Below, in pieces: positions 10,641 through 21,113 of a DNA stretch of 64,000 bases. A program made the translations under genes and the position numbers. Location: NCBI GenBank assembly GCA_948567375.1, contig OX419763.1, positions 1,054,001 through 1,118,000 on the forward strand, in the 5' to 3' direction. The DNA is from Lunularia cruciata. Its lineage: Eukaryota > Streptophyta > Marchantiopsida > Lunulariales > Lunulariaceae. The notes under the pieces are model-generated. The model had not been told where the DNA came from. It saw only the letters and a program-made list of their open reading frames with translations, and did not search any database. Positions within the stretch are counted from its first letter, which is position 1. Every line of letters begins with the position of its first letter.

Positions 10641-12045
10641 GTTACTTCAGAGGAGTTGGCAGGATACACTGCCCTGTTTATAGAATTCCAAGATGTATTT
10701 GCCTAGTCAATTGATCAAATGCTGGGTGTTCCACAAGAATTCGGAGAACACCAGATTGATTTGGTTGAAGGTGCAATTCCAGTTCGGCAGCAACAATACC
10801 GCCTGAACCCGAAGTACTCGCTTTTGGTGAAAGATGAAATCGACAAGTACTTAGGGGCCGGAATCATCTTCCCTGTCTTAAGCAGTGAATGGGTTTCCCC
10901 CATTGTCGTTGTCCCAAAGAAGAAAACAGGGAAGATTCGAGTGTGCCAAGACTTTTGGAAGCTGAACGCAGTCACAAGGAAAGATCATCATCCCTTGCCT
11001 TTTACCGATACAATTTTAGATGAGGTAGCTGGGCATCCTTGTTATAGTTTTCTCGATGGATTTTTAGGGTACAATCAAGTATCCATTTGAGAAGAAGACA
11101 AGGATAAAACTACATTCACGACCGATTGGAGCACTTTCGCTTACAATCAAATGCCCTTTGGGTTGTGTAATGCTCCCGCTACTTTCCAGCGGATGATGAA
11201 TTCAATCTTCAAAGATTTCCTGTGCAAATTTGTGGAAGTTTTTATTGATGACTTTTGTGTGTTTGGATGAAGAGATGTACATTTAGATTACCTTTGCCAA
11301 ACATTTGAAAGGTGTCGTTTTGCCGGCTTGTCATTACACCCGGAGAAATGCTTCTTCGCAATGAAGGAGGGAATTCTTCTGGGGCATCGGGTGTCAAGCC
11401 AAGGTATTGAAGTTGATGTTGAGAAGGTTAAGATAATCGCAGCTTTGGAATCCCTGAAGAACATCCGGGAGATGAGAGCCTTCTTAGGACATGTCGGATA
11501 TTACAGACGCTTTGTGTCAAACTATGCAGTACTTACTACACCACTTACAAAGCTTCTGAAGAAATCCGAAGACTATTTGTAGGAAGCAAATCAAGAAGAA
11601 GCTTTCCAGGTATTGAAGAAGAAACTGGTTGAAGCACCAGTCATGAGGACCCCAAATTGGGACGTCCCTTTTCATGTGTATGTGGACACTTTGTCCATGG
11701 CCATCGGAGTCATCTTAAGTCAGAAGGACGAGAAGAAGGACTACCCGGTGTATTATGCCAACCGACAACTTTCAGTTTTTGAAAAGAACTATTCGACGAC
11801 TGAAAGAGAAGCACTTGGAATGGTGTATGCTTGCAAGAAATTTTGTCATTATTTGTTGGGGTATGAGTTTGTCTTCTATGTGGACCATTACGCATTGCAA
11901 CATTTGGTCAAGAAGGCAAATTTATTGGGACGAATTGCAAGATGGATCTTGTTGTTACAAGAGTTCACATATGCTGTACAAGTAAGGAAGGGAGCTTCGC
12001 ATTCAAATGCGGACTTCCTGTCCAGGTTAGAAACTCAAGACTAGG
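10641..12045 (+). pseudogene. pol: Reverse transcriptase and RNase H, element 1
   Basis: Gypsy RT motifs appear in order: LNPKYSLLVKDEIDKYL, WVSPIVVVPKK, IRVCQDFWKLNAVT, FLDGFLGYNQV (G-Y-N-Q), [14 protein letters not shown] and the catalytic FIDDF at about 11240-11255. GYYRRFV and the RNase H connection follow. RNase H (11613-12044) has the expected YVDT, TEREAL, VDHYALQHL and NADFLSRLE motifs. Stops interrupt at 11088, 11268 and 11580; at least two replace an Arg or Trp codon of sister copies. No second (archaeal-type) RNase H is seen before integrase, which argues against a typical Tat/Ogre element. Confidence 0.9.
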
Positions 12046-12059
12046 AGTGGGAAATTGAC

Positions 12060-13416
12060 GATCGGTTCCCTGACAAAGAGTTGTATCACTTATCAGCAAT
12101 GCGAAGTACAAGGTATGCAGCTGAATATAATTATCTGAATACTCTCCATTGTCTTGAGGGATGGACCCGGAACAGCGGGCAGTCTTTCTCAGGAAAATGG
12201 GGCCATACCAGCTTAAACACAACATTTTATTTAAGATGGGTGAAGACGAAGTACTTCGGCGATGCTTGGAGTCATACGAAGTAGGAGGAGTAATTGAATA
12301 TTTACACTCCAAAGCATCGGGAGGACACTATGCTCTGAAGAATACTGTAAAGAAAATCCTTTCGGCAGGGTATTGGTGGCCTACAATGTACAAAAATGTA
12401 CATGCTCATATCTGAAGCTGTGATGCTTGTCAGAGAACGGGGAAGCTGACGGCTACTTCTCAATGGCCTTTGAGACCAATTTTGCCTTTGGCCCCATTTG
12501 AGAAATGGGGGATTGATTTTGTGGGTCCCATTCAACCAGTGACCCGAGTCACAAGAAAGCAATACATTTTGGTTTGCACTGACTATGCTACCAAGATGGT
12601 CGAAGCGGAAGCAACTCGCAGAGATGATGCTGAAACTGTGGCGGAATTCTTCTTTGAAAACATCATCTCCCGATATGGGTGTCCTCTGGAATTGGTCAGT
12701 GACCGAGGAACACATTTTTTGAACTCTATAATGGAGGCGTTAACCAAGTACTTTCAGATTAAACATCCGAAGACGACTCTTATGACCCAAAAACAAATGG
12801 CTTAACGGAAAAAGCGAATGGGTTACTTTGTAAAATTTTGAATAAGGTGACTATCAATTATGCCTATGATTGGGATGCAAAATTACCAGCCGCGTTGTGT
12901 GCATATCGAATGACAGAGAAGATTACAACCAAACAAACTCCATACTTCTTGACATATGGCTTGCATCCCATACTGCCAGTTGAATTTGAAGTTCCAACAT
13001 ATTGGGTTCTTTGCAAAGAACAAATGTCGGAAGAAGAAAGTCAGGATCTGCGGATTCATCAACTGATGTGGTTAGAAGAGAAACGAGACAATGCAATGCA
13101 AACCACGAAAGAAGTACAAGCATAGAGGAAAGTAAGGCACGATAAGAAAATCAAGCCTGTGACTGTACGAGAAGGGGATTTGGTTTTGTTATATGACAAT
13201 CACCAAATATTTTTTCCAAGCAAGTTGCATTTGAGATGGATGGGTCCCTATCGAGTTCTTCATCTTTACGAAAATGGGTCTATGCAGCTCGTAGACTTGG
13301 AAGGTAATCCTTTTGCCACTCGAGTAAACGGGTGGAGAGTTTGGAGATATTGGACCATAGACTCGGAAGTTTCTAAGACACCCGAGGTCTATGTTCACGG
13401 GGATGCTCACATTTGA
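12060..13416 (+). pseudogene. int: Integrase, element 1
   Basis: The integrase has an N-terminal zinc-binding HHCC region (about 12305-12435, HSKASGGHYALKN through CDACQ). The core begins with FEKWGIDFVGP and has a catalytic Asp in CTDYATKMVE and a second in SDRGTHF. A one-base shift near 12777 separates these from the region with the third catalytic Glu (~12815). The C-terminal region (13159-13416) has LRWMGPYRVL and VNGWRVWRYW, like Athila/Tat-type integrase tails, and no chromodomain. The frame ends at 13416, directly against the purine tract. It is defective because of stops and frameshifts. Confidence 0.88.
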
Positions 13417-13427
13417 GGGAGGGGGTA
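13415..13427 (+). other. Polypurine tract
   Basis: GAGGGAGGGGG (13415-13425) plus TA directly precedes the 3' LTR tip at 13428. It overlaps the end of the integrase frame. This is the expected plus-strand primer of LTR retrotransposons. A similar tract (GAGGAGGAGG) precedes the LTR at 31513. Confidence 0.8.
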
Positions 13428-13813
13428 TGTGGTGCCCACATTTTTTGTTTTTCTTCAAAATAAAGGAGAAGAAGTGTATAGAGAAGTCGGATTGCATCTG
13501 TATGGCTGAAGAAGGTGAAGAAAAGAGTCTTCGGGATGAAACCCAAAGTAACATGACTTTGGGTCATAAGGCAAAGTACTCGGAAATGCCCTACCAGCAT
13601 ACAACCCAAAGTAAATTGTCTTTGTATCAGGGGGAGCTCAACCCGAGGCAAAGACAGTCTAACAACCTTTCATCGGGGCGAGAAATTCAAGAAGGGGCCG
13701 TTTAAAACTAGCGGCTCATACGCGTGAAGGTTGATTGACAATGACGGGTGCATGCTGGATGTGTGATTTCTCGGTAGAAACTCAAAGTGACGGAAGACAA
13801 AGAAGCGCAACTC

Positions 13814-13820
13814 TATAAAA
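13814..13820 (+). promoter_or_regulatory. TATA-like box upstream of LTR ORF
   Basis: TATAAAA lies 27 bases before the ATG at 13841. Spacing and sequence are kept at 4258, 31897 and 41803, and in reverse near 232-240. A start site 25-35 bases downstream would fall almost on the ATG, so the true start codon or transcript start is uncertain. Confidence 0.5.
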
Positions 13821-13840
13821 ATTGAACTTGCGATGACGAA

Positions 13841-16383
13841 ATGTCAAGTAATTTTCCTTCGCCACTGAGAAGTTGTCTTGCAGGTGATCGAGGAAAGGGA
13901 AATAAAGTTGGAATTGTGTTAGTGCACAAGGGAGAAGTCGCGAGAGTGAAATTGAGAGGGAGTGAGAAGGTAGAAGAGATGGGAGGAGGGAAGAAGAACT
14001 CCAAATTTGCAGTGAGAAATCATGCAATTTGGAGGTTAGACGTGATAGCAAGGATCGAAGTCTTGAGCCGACTTTGGATCACATTTTTGGCATGGAACTG
14101 GAATGTAAGTTTTCCAAGATTCATGACAGAAATCATTGAGAGTAAGTGTCACGATGGACCCGAGGAAGAGGGGAAGAGAGGAAATCCGGCTTGCTGGATA
14201 GAGTCGGATTGGAGACTTATTCTCGGGAAGGAAGCAGGCTCGGAGCAAGGAGCCACGTTCTTGGGAAAGGGAGAGATAGCTCAAGAGACCCAGGAGGTGA
14301 GGGATGCCTTCTCGTCAAAATGGACGAAGAATGGGTACAAGGTTGAGAGCTACAAAGACCCTGTGAAGAGAGGGATCGTGAGTGCTCTGATGGCTATCCT
14401 GAAGCCAGAGAGAACCACTTATGTGATGAAACACCAAGCAGTGTTCTTCCATAAGTTGTTTGCAAGAGAACCAATCAATTGGGCGAGTTGTTTTCACCGG
14501 AGAACAAGGCAGATGGTGTGGAATTTGCAGGATAAGTCACCTCCACACTACATTGTGCCATTTGCAGCACACTTCTACCTCAGGCTCAACTTGCTGAACT
14601 CGGTGGAGCGGGCTTGGATGGTGTTGCACTTCCATCCTGATGTGCGAAAGGAGGTCGATGTCAAGGAGCAGCAATACATCTTGCAAATCAAGAGCACCGA
14701 CGACTACTATGCAAAGACAGGGAAGAATGTGGAGGTTGCAATACGTACCCCGACGAAGAAGAGAGGTCGGCAAGGTGAAGCCGAAGAAAGCAAGAAACCA
14801 CAGAAGATGCAGAGAAGTAACCCGAGGCAAGGTATGGTGGTAATTGAGTTGGAGGATGAAGACTCAGAAAGAGATGCCGAGCTCAAAAATGAAGACTCGG
14901 AACACAAGGAGGAGCCTGAGCTAACGTTGCAGAGTGGAAGTACGAGTAGCGATAGTGATGAAGGTGGAGAGATGACATTGGCGCCAGCGGCTGAAGAATA
15001 CAAAGAAGAAGTGCAAGCCGAGTTGGAAGCCAAAGACAATACACAGTTGGAAGATGAAGTAACTGTGCCAGAGGAGAAGAAAATTGCAGTACAGCAAGGA
15101 GTTTGCTCGAGACGTAAGGCAAGGTGTGATGCGGGGCCAAGTAAGGCAAAAGAAGAGGTAAGTGAAAGCTCAGGAAGTGAGGCGTCGATTCCAATACAAA
15201 GACTGCAGAGAAGAAGGCAAGTATTGGGAGAACACGAAGTGAGAAGAAAGACCACTCTACGGGAGGAAGTAGTTGCCAGTGATGGAGTGGAGTACCTGCA
15301 AGAGATCGTGTGCCCATTGTTGGTGAAGTTGGAGCACAAGAAGAAGGAGATGCAGTCAACTTGTCCAGAGGTAAAGATTGTATTGCAGGTGTTGGCAAGA
15401 TTAGAAGAAGAGAACTTGGAGTTGAAGAAGAGTGTAACCCGAGGTGAGGAGGAAAGGGAAGTACTGCAAGCGGAGGCAATAGAGAGAAGTAAGTTATCGA
15501 GAGGATCTTGTGAAGAAGAGTGACCTAGCAAGGGAGAGACAAGTAGTGGAGTATGAAATCTTGAAGCAGCAGTTTGTTGATTCAAGAGTAGAAGTAATCC
15601 ATGCTATGGCGAGAGTAGCAGCAAAGGATCAGGAGCTCGATAGGGTGATGGAGAGTGTAGAAGAGAAGAAACAACTCTGGCAAAGAGAGTTGGCAGCAAG
15701 ATATAGAGAAGAAGAGCGATTACGAGAGTTACTTCGTAATCAGGAGGAGAAGGTTGTACAAAAGGAGAAGGAGAAGGAGACCGTAAAAGCCGAGTTCAAG
15801 GCAGAGTTGGCGATGTACCAAGAGGACTGGCTTGCAGATCGAGAACAAGAAAGGAAGACAAGGTTGGAGCCATTGAAGGAGATTGTCCTCCGGATAAATG
15901 CAATGTTGAGTACAGAAGCAAGCGTTCGGATTGAAGAAGCAAGACTGCACAAGTTGAAGTTGTTGGTGCAGGAGACGAGGCGAAGACAAGCAAAGGATAC
16001 AAATATGACTGCTTTGTTGATTAGTCTCAGAACCCGGGTAGACAGAAAGATTTTAGAGGTAGAGGATAACATTTCAATTAGATTAGACTTAGTGAAAATA
16101 GAGTTTGAAAAACTTCGGAGGGATGTTAGAGCAAAACCCGAAGTAGATAACATAGGAGTCCAAATGTCTTTGGAGTTACCATTAGAGACATTAGAGAAGA
16201 GTGGGTCAGGAGATAATGAGTTAGATAGATTACCCACAATGCAATTTCAGATCAGGAAAGAGAATTGCTGGAATTGGTAGATGAAGTAGGAGATATGAAA
16301 CCCGAGGATAGAGTATTAGGAAGTAAATTTACTTTGGGTTTGGGTTTGAAAGCCGAAGAAGAAGTGGACATCGGATCGGATTA
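13841..16383 (+). pseudogene. LTR-encoded coiled-coil protein (best copy; small frameshifts)
   Basis: No known family was recognised. The first 560 codons (13841-15523) are open. A small deletion near 15500 shifts the frame, and 15510-16280 continues the same protein. Another shift near 16240 precedes the expected end (VDIGSD, stop 16381-16383). Visible layout: a basic N-terminus (GGGKKNSKF, ~45-55); a globular part at ~70-270 with FLAWNWNVSFP, EEGKRGNPA, KNGYKVESYKDP, HQAVFFHKLFAREPINWA, QMVWNLQDKSPPHYIVPF and EQQYI; a Lys- then Glu/Ser-rich middle with LTLQSGSTSSDSDEG; a basic segment ASIPIQRLQRRRQ; DGVEYLQEIVCPLLVKLE; then a long Glu/Lys/Arg coiled coil at ~480-760 and an acidic tail. No enzymatic motif or signal peptide is apparent. 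It could be a structural or Gag-accessory protein, or a relative of extra ORFs in Athila/Tat elements. Confidence 0.7.
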
Positions 16384-16500
16384 GAAACCGATTTGAGATT
16401 TGAAGGGGCAGATATGAAGAGGTGCATTGTCATTTCAGATCTGTTGGGTAGAAGAGTTGTTGTAGAACGGTATAGTTGTTAGAATTGTCGATTGCTTCAC

Positions 16501-16508
16501 TATTTAAG
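16501..16508 (+). promoter_or_regulatory. Second TATA-like box near LTR 3' end
   Basis: TATTTAAG is followed by a conserved non-coding region to the LTR end. Matching boxes occur at 21232 and 34427, each ~670 bases before the LTR terminus; the copy near 6928 is mutated. If this is the main promoter, the long ORF lies in U3, downstream of pol in the genomic RNA. Confidence 0.45.
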
Positions 16509-17176
16509 AGTGGCATTCGCAGTATCATGTTGTTTAGTGCTCATTATTTCTGAGAATAGATATAGCAAAGTGCTGTGAAGTAGTGCTCATCGCCTGAGCT
16601 TGATTCCAAGTATCAACTTTGTTTTGTGTTTGTGAGTGTTTGGAGAAATTCGAAGTGCAAGTCAGTGTGTTTGTTGGATTTTGGATTCCACAGCCTTGAT
16701 CTTCATTCTGTGTGTTTGATCCTGAGTGAAGTGCAATCGGAGCAATGCCTTGACAGATCTGAGAGGAATTGTAGTGTTGGTAGTATTTTGCATTTGTGAG
16801 TGTAGTGCGAAGTTGATGTGAAGCAATTTTGATCAAGGAAGTTGTGCCTTCAGTGGAGGGGTAGAACACAATTCTGAGGCGAAATCATTTTGCAGTGAAG
16901 TGCCGTTTTTGGGAGAGCCTGAATCATCACAATCAAGATTGTTTGGAAAGATTTGATGGAGTTGTGATTATGAAGTGTGAATTCGTGACAAGACTGCAAA
17001 TCAGTGCTTGTTACTCTCTTCTGGGTGTGGTTTCTACCTGAGAGATTAAAGACGCAACCGAGAAGAACTGAAATTATTACTTTGCTTCATATTTGACTAA
17101 TTCTGACTCGTATCTTTGCGGGAACAAACTTTACTTACCCGATTACCGCAAAAGTGATATTTGCCGGGTTGTCACA

Positions 17177-19179
17177 CCTCGAGAGTGCTTTGCCTTCAAC
17201 TCTTTGCGGTACATCTTCAACTCATCTTCGTACTCAGTAGCGAGCATCTTCTTCTACTCCGCATATTGTGTACTCTGTAACTCAGCATTTCATACCAGCT
17301 CTCATAATCGTCCTTCTTCTTCATGCCTGACCGCTAACTCCCTATGCCATGCTTGATCCTTCCTAGCTGCACTGTTCTTCAAGCTGTCTAACTCCTGCTC
17401 CATTATTGCTGCCATCACCTTCAAATGAATATTCTCGATGCGCACATCACTCACTTCCTCCTTCAGTTTGCTCAGCCACATTGCCAGCTCCTTCAATTCT
17501 CATGCTTGCTTCTGCAGTTCTTTCCCTCTTGACTTGCAGCTCTCTTGTAACATCTCAAAAGCCTTCTTCTTCAAGACTTCCTCTCTCTGAAGTTCCCCAA
17601 TTTCTTCATTTCTTTGGACTTGTTGCTCCTGCAACCCCTTAACTTCACTCAACACATGCTTCAGCACCTGCAACTCATTCATCCCCTTTCTACGATCTTG
17701 GGGAATTACATTCCGATGCTCCTTTAGTAGCTCTAGCAATGGTGTGACAACCTTTGTTAGATATAGTATCACACCAAAGTTATCTTTATCTTTGTTGCCG
17801 TCTTTGCTTCAGTCTTCTTCATTGGCTCCTTCTGCCAAAGTCGTGATCTTCGTATCTTCAAAGACACCGCATCTGAACTCTCTTTTCCTTTACTGATTGA
17901 ACTCGGCCCAGCAGGATACTCCTCCTTTTCCTTTGGTCTTTGCTTATTCACCACCATGGCTACGCAATGCCTCGTTGTTCCGGGGTACTCTGTCAATCAT
18001 CGCATGACAAGCTTCACTGACCCCCACCAATTGTTGAACCTCAAGATCCCCCTCACTATCACTTCCAGAATCCTCACTTTTTAAGGTGAGTTCATCCTCT
18101 TCGGACTCCTCTCCTTGCGAGTCGGTTTCTTCTTCAGACTCTGATTCCGATGATACTTCTCTCACCATCTTCTTATTTTGCACAACCAGTCTTTGAGTCT
18201 TCCTTTGAGCTGGAGGCGACTTTGCCTCTTTGGGTTTATTGCACTTCTTTGTCTTCGGACTTGTGACTTCTTCCATCTTCCATTGTCTTGTCTTCAAGAA
18301 GTGCTCATCATTGGCTTGCAGGTGTATCATATACTGTTGCTCTTCTTCATCTGCTTCACGTCTTAAGTCAGGATGGAAATGGGACACCATGCGATGCCGC
18401 TCCTCTATTGTTAGCAAGTTCAACCCAAAGTAGAAGTGTGCTGCAAATGGTGCAAAATAATGGGGAGGTGAACTTGCCAATTGATTACCATCTACCTTGT
18501 TCGGTGGTGAAAACACTTCGCCCAATTCACCTTTACCCCTGCAAACATCTGGTGGAAGAAGACCGCTTGCTGCATGTTCACGTAATTTGTTCATTCTGGC
18601 TTGAACATGGCTATCATTGCCCCCACAATACTTCTCCTAATCGGGTCCCGATAGGACTCCACCTTGTAGCCATTTGTGGTTCTCGGAGCAAAGAAAGAGT
18701 TTCAAATTTCTGCCGTCTCTTCTGCAGCATCACAGTTCTGATAGAAGGTGATCCCCGTTGGTTCTCTTGCTTCTTTCCCCAATACTAACCTCCAATCCGA
18801 CTCAGTCCATTGAGCTGGATTTCCTCTCTTCCCTTCAACTTCGGGACCCTCCTCACAATTACTGGCAGTTATCTCTGCCATCACTCTTGGGAAACTGAAA
18901 TTCCAGTTCCATGCTAAAAACATAATACAAAGCCTATTCAAGACTTCAATTCTGGCTACTACATCTAACCTACAAATTGCAAACCTTCGCACCGCCAGAG
19001 CATTTGTGACTTTCTTTGCCATGATCTGCTCTCTTGTTCTTTGACACTAAAAGACAATGCCCTCTTGGATGAGACACTCTAACCTCTTTTGGGTTTTGGA
19101 AAATTTCACTCTCAATCGGCTTCCAGACACACATTACTATAGGACGACTACTCAAAGGAATTGGAAATTTACTTAGCAT
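17177..19179 (-). pseudogene. LTR-encoded ORF, subfamily 2 (reverse)
   Basis: The probable start is the Met at 19179 followed by LSKFPIPLSSRP, then IESEIFQNPKEVRVS, a segment also found near 62200. Conserved blocks follow: EVLNRLCIMFLAWNWNFSFP (18702-19022), HYFAPFAAHFYFGLNLL and HFHPDLRREADEEEQQY (17944-18594), an acidic region SSESESEEETDSQGEESEED, a basic segment IRRSRLWQKEP, and the coiled coil (17302-17772). Five frame changes are visible. The shared order of blocks with subfamily 1, despite strong divergence, supports a genuine old protein. It is truncated at 17177. Confidence 0.75.
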
Positions 19180-19589
19180 ATTCAACTTGTCCCTGTGCAA
19201 TCGCAATCTTATATTACCCCAAATTGCAGTCATTCTTTAGTCAATTTCAAGTTCAACCTCCCGTCTTCTTTGTGTTGATGTACGATCACTATCAAGACAT
19301 GCTTCTTCTACCTCTACCGTTTCTTGAAGTGTACTTTCTTGCCACGTACCAAGGTTGTTAGATGGTCTTCGTATCACCTGTGCCTTCCGACCCGAAGGCG
19401 GTGCTCATTGGAATTTTTTCCGTCGTACCCTTCTTTTGAGTACCTCCATCATTGGATCCAATCTTGCCTTCTTCGGATTTCCTCCAAAGTCACTTCTGTC
19501 CATTCTTCTTTTGCAATTTGGCTTTCTGTGCTTACTTCTTCCCTCAAACGCTAATAAACAAAAAAAAAACAAAAAATGTGGGCACCACA
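17177..19589 (-). mobile_element. Diverged family A LTR, subfamily 2 (reverse, truncated)
   Basis: The reverse LTR tip is at 19577-19589 (plus strand TGTGGGCACCACA), preceded by an A-rich run as in the other copies. It carries a clearly older or different subfamily of the LTR ORF. The tip abuts forward LTR sequence that starts mid-ORF at 19590, so this element probably inserted into that LTR. It is lost beyond 17177, where element 1's LTR ends. Confidence 0.75.
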
Positions 19590-21113
19590 GAAGTCGAGTG
19601 CAAGTCAAAAGACTCGGAACAAGAAGAAGAACCTAAGCTCACACTATAGAGTGGAGACACAAGTAGTGATAGTGACAAAGGTGAAGAGATGATGTCGGTA
19701 CCCACAAAAGAAGAAGAAGTCAGGATGGAGATCAAGGAGGAAGGTAACGTGAAGTTAGAAGACAACATGCGAAAGCAGGAGGAGAGAAAAGTTACCATTC
19801 AAAGAGGAGTTTGGTCCAAGTGAAAGGTGAAGTGTGAAGCGGGTCCAAGCAAGGTAAGGGAAGAGGAGAATGCCAGTTTGGGGAGTGAAGCATCTATTCC
19901 GATACGACAACTACAACGAAGAAGGCGAGTATTGAGAGAAAAAGAGGTGAAGAAAGAGATCACTCCGCAAGTTGAAGTAGCCACAAGTGACGGAGTGGAG
20001 TACCTGCAAGAAGTTGTGTGTCTTTTACTAGTAAAGTTGGAACCAAGAAGAAGGAGATGTAGTCAAAGTGTCCGGAGGTGAAGATTGTGTTGCAGGTGTT
20101 AGCCCGATTGGAAGAAGAGAACTCGGAATTGAAGAATAGTATAATCCGAGGAGAGGAGGAAAGGGAAGCACTACGAGTAGAGGCAGTAGTACAGAATCAA
20201 GTGATAGAGAACTTGAAGAGAGAAGCAAGGAATCAAGATGAACTTGTGAAGTAGAGTGACATAGCAAGGGAGAGACAAGTAGCTGAGAATGAGATCTTGA
20301 AGCAGCAATTTGCTGATTCGAGATTAGAGATTATCCATGCTATGGCAAGACTAGCTGAGAAGGAACAAGAGCTCGATAGGGTGATGGAGAGTGTAGAAGA
20401 GAGAAGTAGTTGCGGCAACAAGAGTTGACAATGAGATATAGAGAAGAAGAGAGGTTGCGAGAGTTACTTCACAATCAAGAGGAGAAGATTGGACAGAAGG
20501 AGAAGGAGAAGGAAGTTGTGAAAGCTGAGTTCGAGGCAGAGTTGGCAATGTACCGAGAGGATTGGCTTACAGATCAGGAACGGGAGAGGAAAATGAGACT
20601 GGAGCCATTGAAGGAGATTGTAATTAGGATGAACGCGATGCTGAGTACAGAGGGCAGTGTGCGTATTGAAGAGACGAGGCTGCACGAATTGAAGTTGTTG
20701 GTGCAAGAGATGAGGAAGAGACATGCAAAGGACACCAATTTGAATGCATTGTTGATTAGTCTCGTGTAGATATGAAGATATTGGAGGTAGAAGACAAAAT
20801 CACAATTAGATTAGACTTAGTCAAACTTGAGATAGATAAACTTTGGAAGGATGTCAGAGCAAAACCCGAAGTAGATGAAGTAGGAGTACATATGTCTTTA
20901 GAGTTACCATTGGAGACATTAGAGAAGAGTGGGTTGGGAGATGAGGAGTTAGATAGATTACCCACTAATGAAATTTCAGATCAAGAAAGAGAACTATTAG
21001 ATTTGGTAGAAGATCTAGGAGTTATGAAACCCGAGGAAAGAGTAATAGAAAGTAAAGTTATTTCGGGTTCAGGTTTGAAAGCCAAAAAAGAAGTAGACAT
21101 TGGATCGGATTAG
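19590..21113 (+). pseudogene. LTR-encoded ORF, C-terminal part
   Basis: This corresponds to roughly residue 345 to the end of the copy at 13841. It covers the acidic segment, GVWSK and basic motifs (ASIPIRQLQRRRRVL at 19827-20081), DGVEYLQEVVCLLLVKLE, the coiled coil (20410-20769) and an intact C-terminus (20772-21113, ending KKEVDIGSD). It has four or more stops or frameshifts. The tail matches the 4285 and 13841 copies much better than 31924, which places this LTR in subfamily 1a. Confidence 0.75.

Larger units (their letters stand above)
3871..17176 (+). mobile_element. Family A Ty3/gypsy LTR retrotransposon, element 1
   Basis: This is the only family A copy in the window with both LTRs near full length: 5' LTR 3871-7605, PBS at 7613, gag-pol 7694-13416, purine tract 13415-13425 and 3' LTR 13428-17176. 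Integrase lies after RNase H, as in Ty3/gypsy, and no chromodomain is visible. The coding region carries many stops and frameshifts plus a deletion around the first zinc knuckle, so it is not autonomous. The 5-bp flanks (AGCAT before, CCTCG after) do not match, and the two LTRs are visibly diverged. Confidence 0.88.
13428..17176 (+). repeat. 3' LTR of element 1 (3749 bp)
   Basis: It begins TGTGGTGCCCACA and ends GCCGGGTTGTCACA. It contains, in order, a ~385-bp upstream segment, a TATA-like box at 13814, the long ORF at 13841-16383, a second TATA-like box TATTTAAG at 16501 and ~670 bp of non-coding sequence that is well conserved with 7605, 21905 and 35101. Immediately after it, at 17177, a reversed diverged LTR begins inside its coiled-coil coding part. 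Confidence 0.9.

Noticed and set aside
10641-13416. Integrated pararetrovirus (caulimovirus-type)
   Set aside because: Integrase, PBS, purine tract and LTRs are present and the domain order is Ty3/gypsy. No movement-protein or caulimovirus-type features are seen.
14707-15585. 292-codon Ser/Leu-rich reverse frame opposite the LTR ORF
   Set aside because: It is the antisense of a Glu/Lys-rich acidic and coiled-coil coding region. The bias removes stop codons on the other strand. The same antisense frames recur at every LTR copy without independent conserved motifs.
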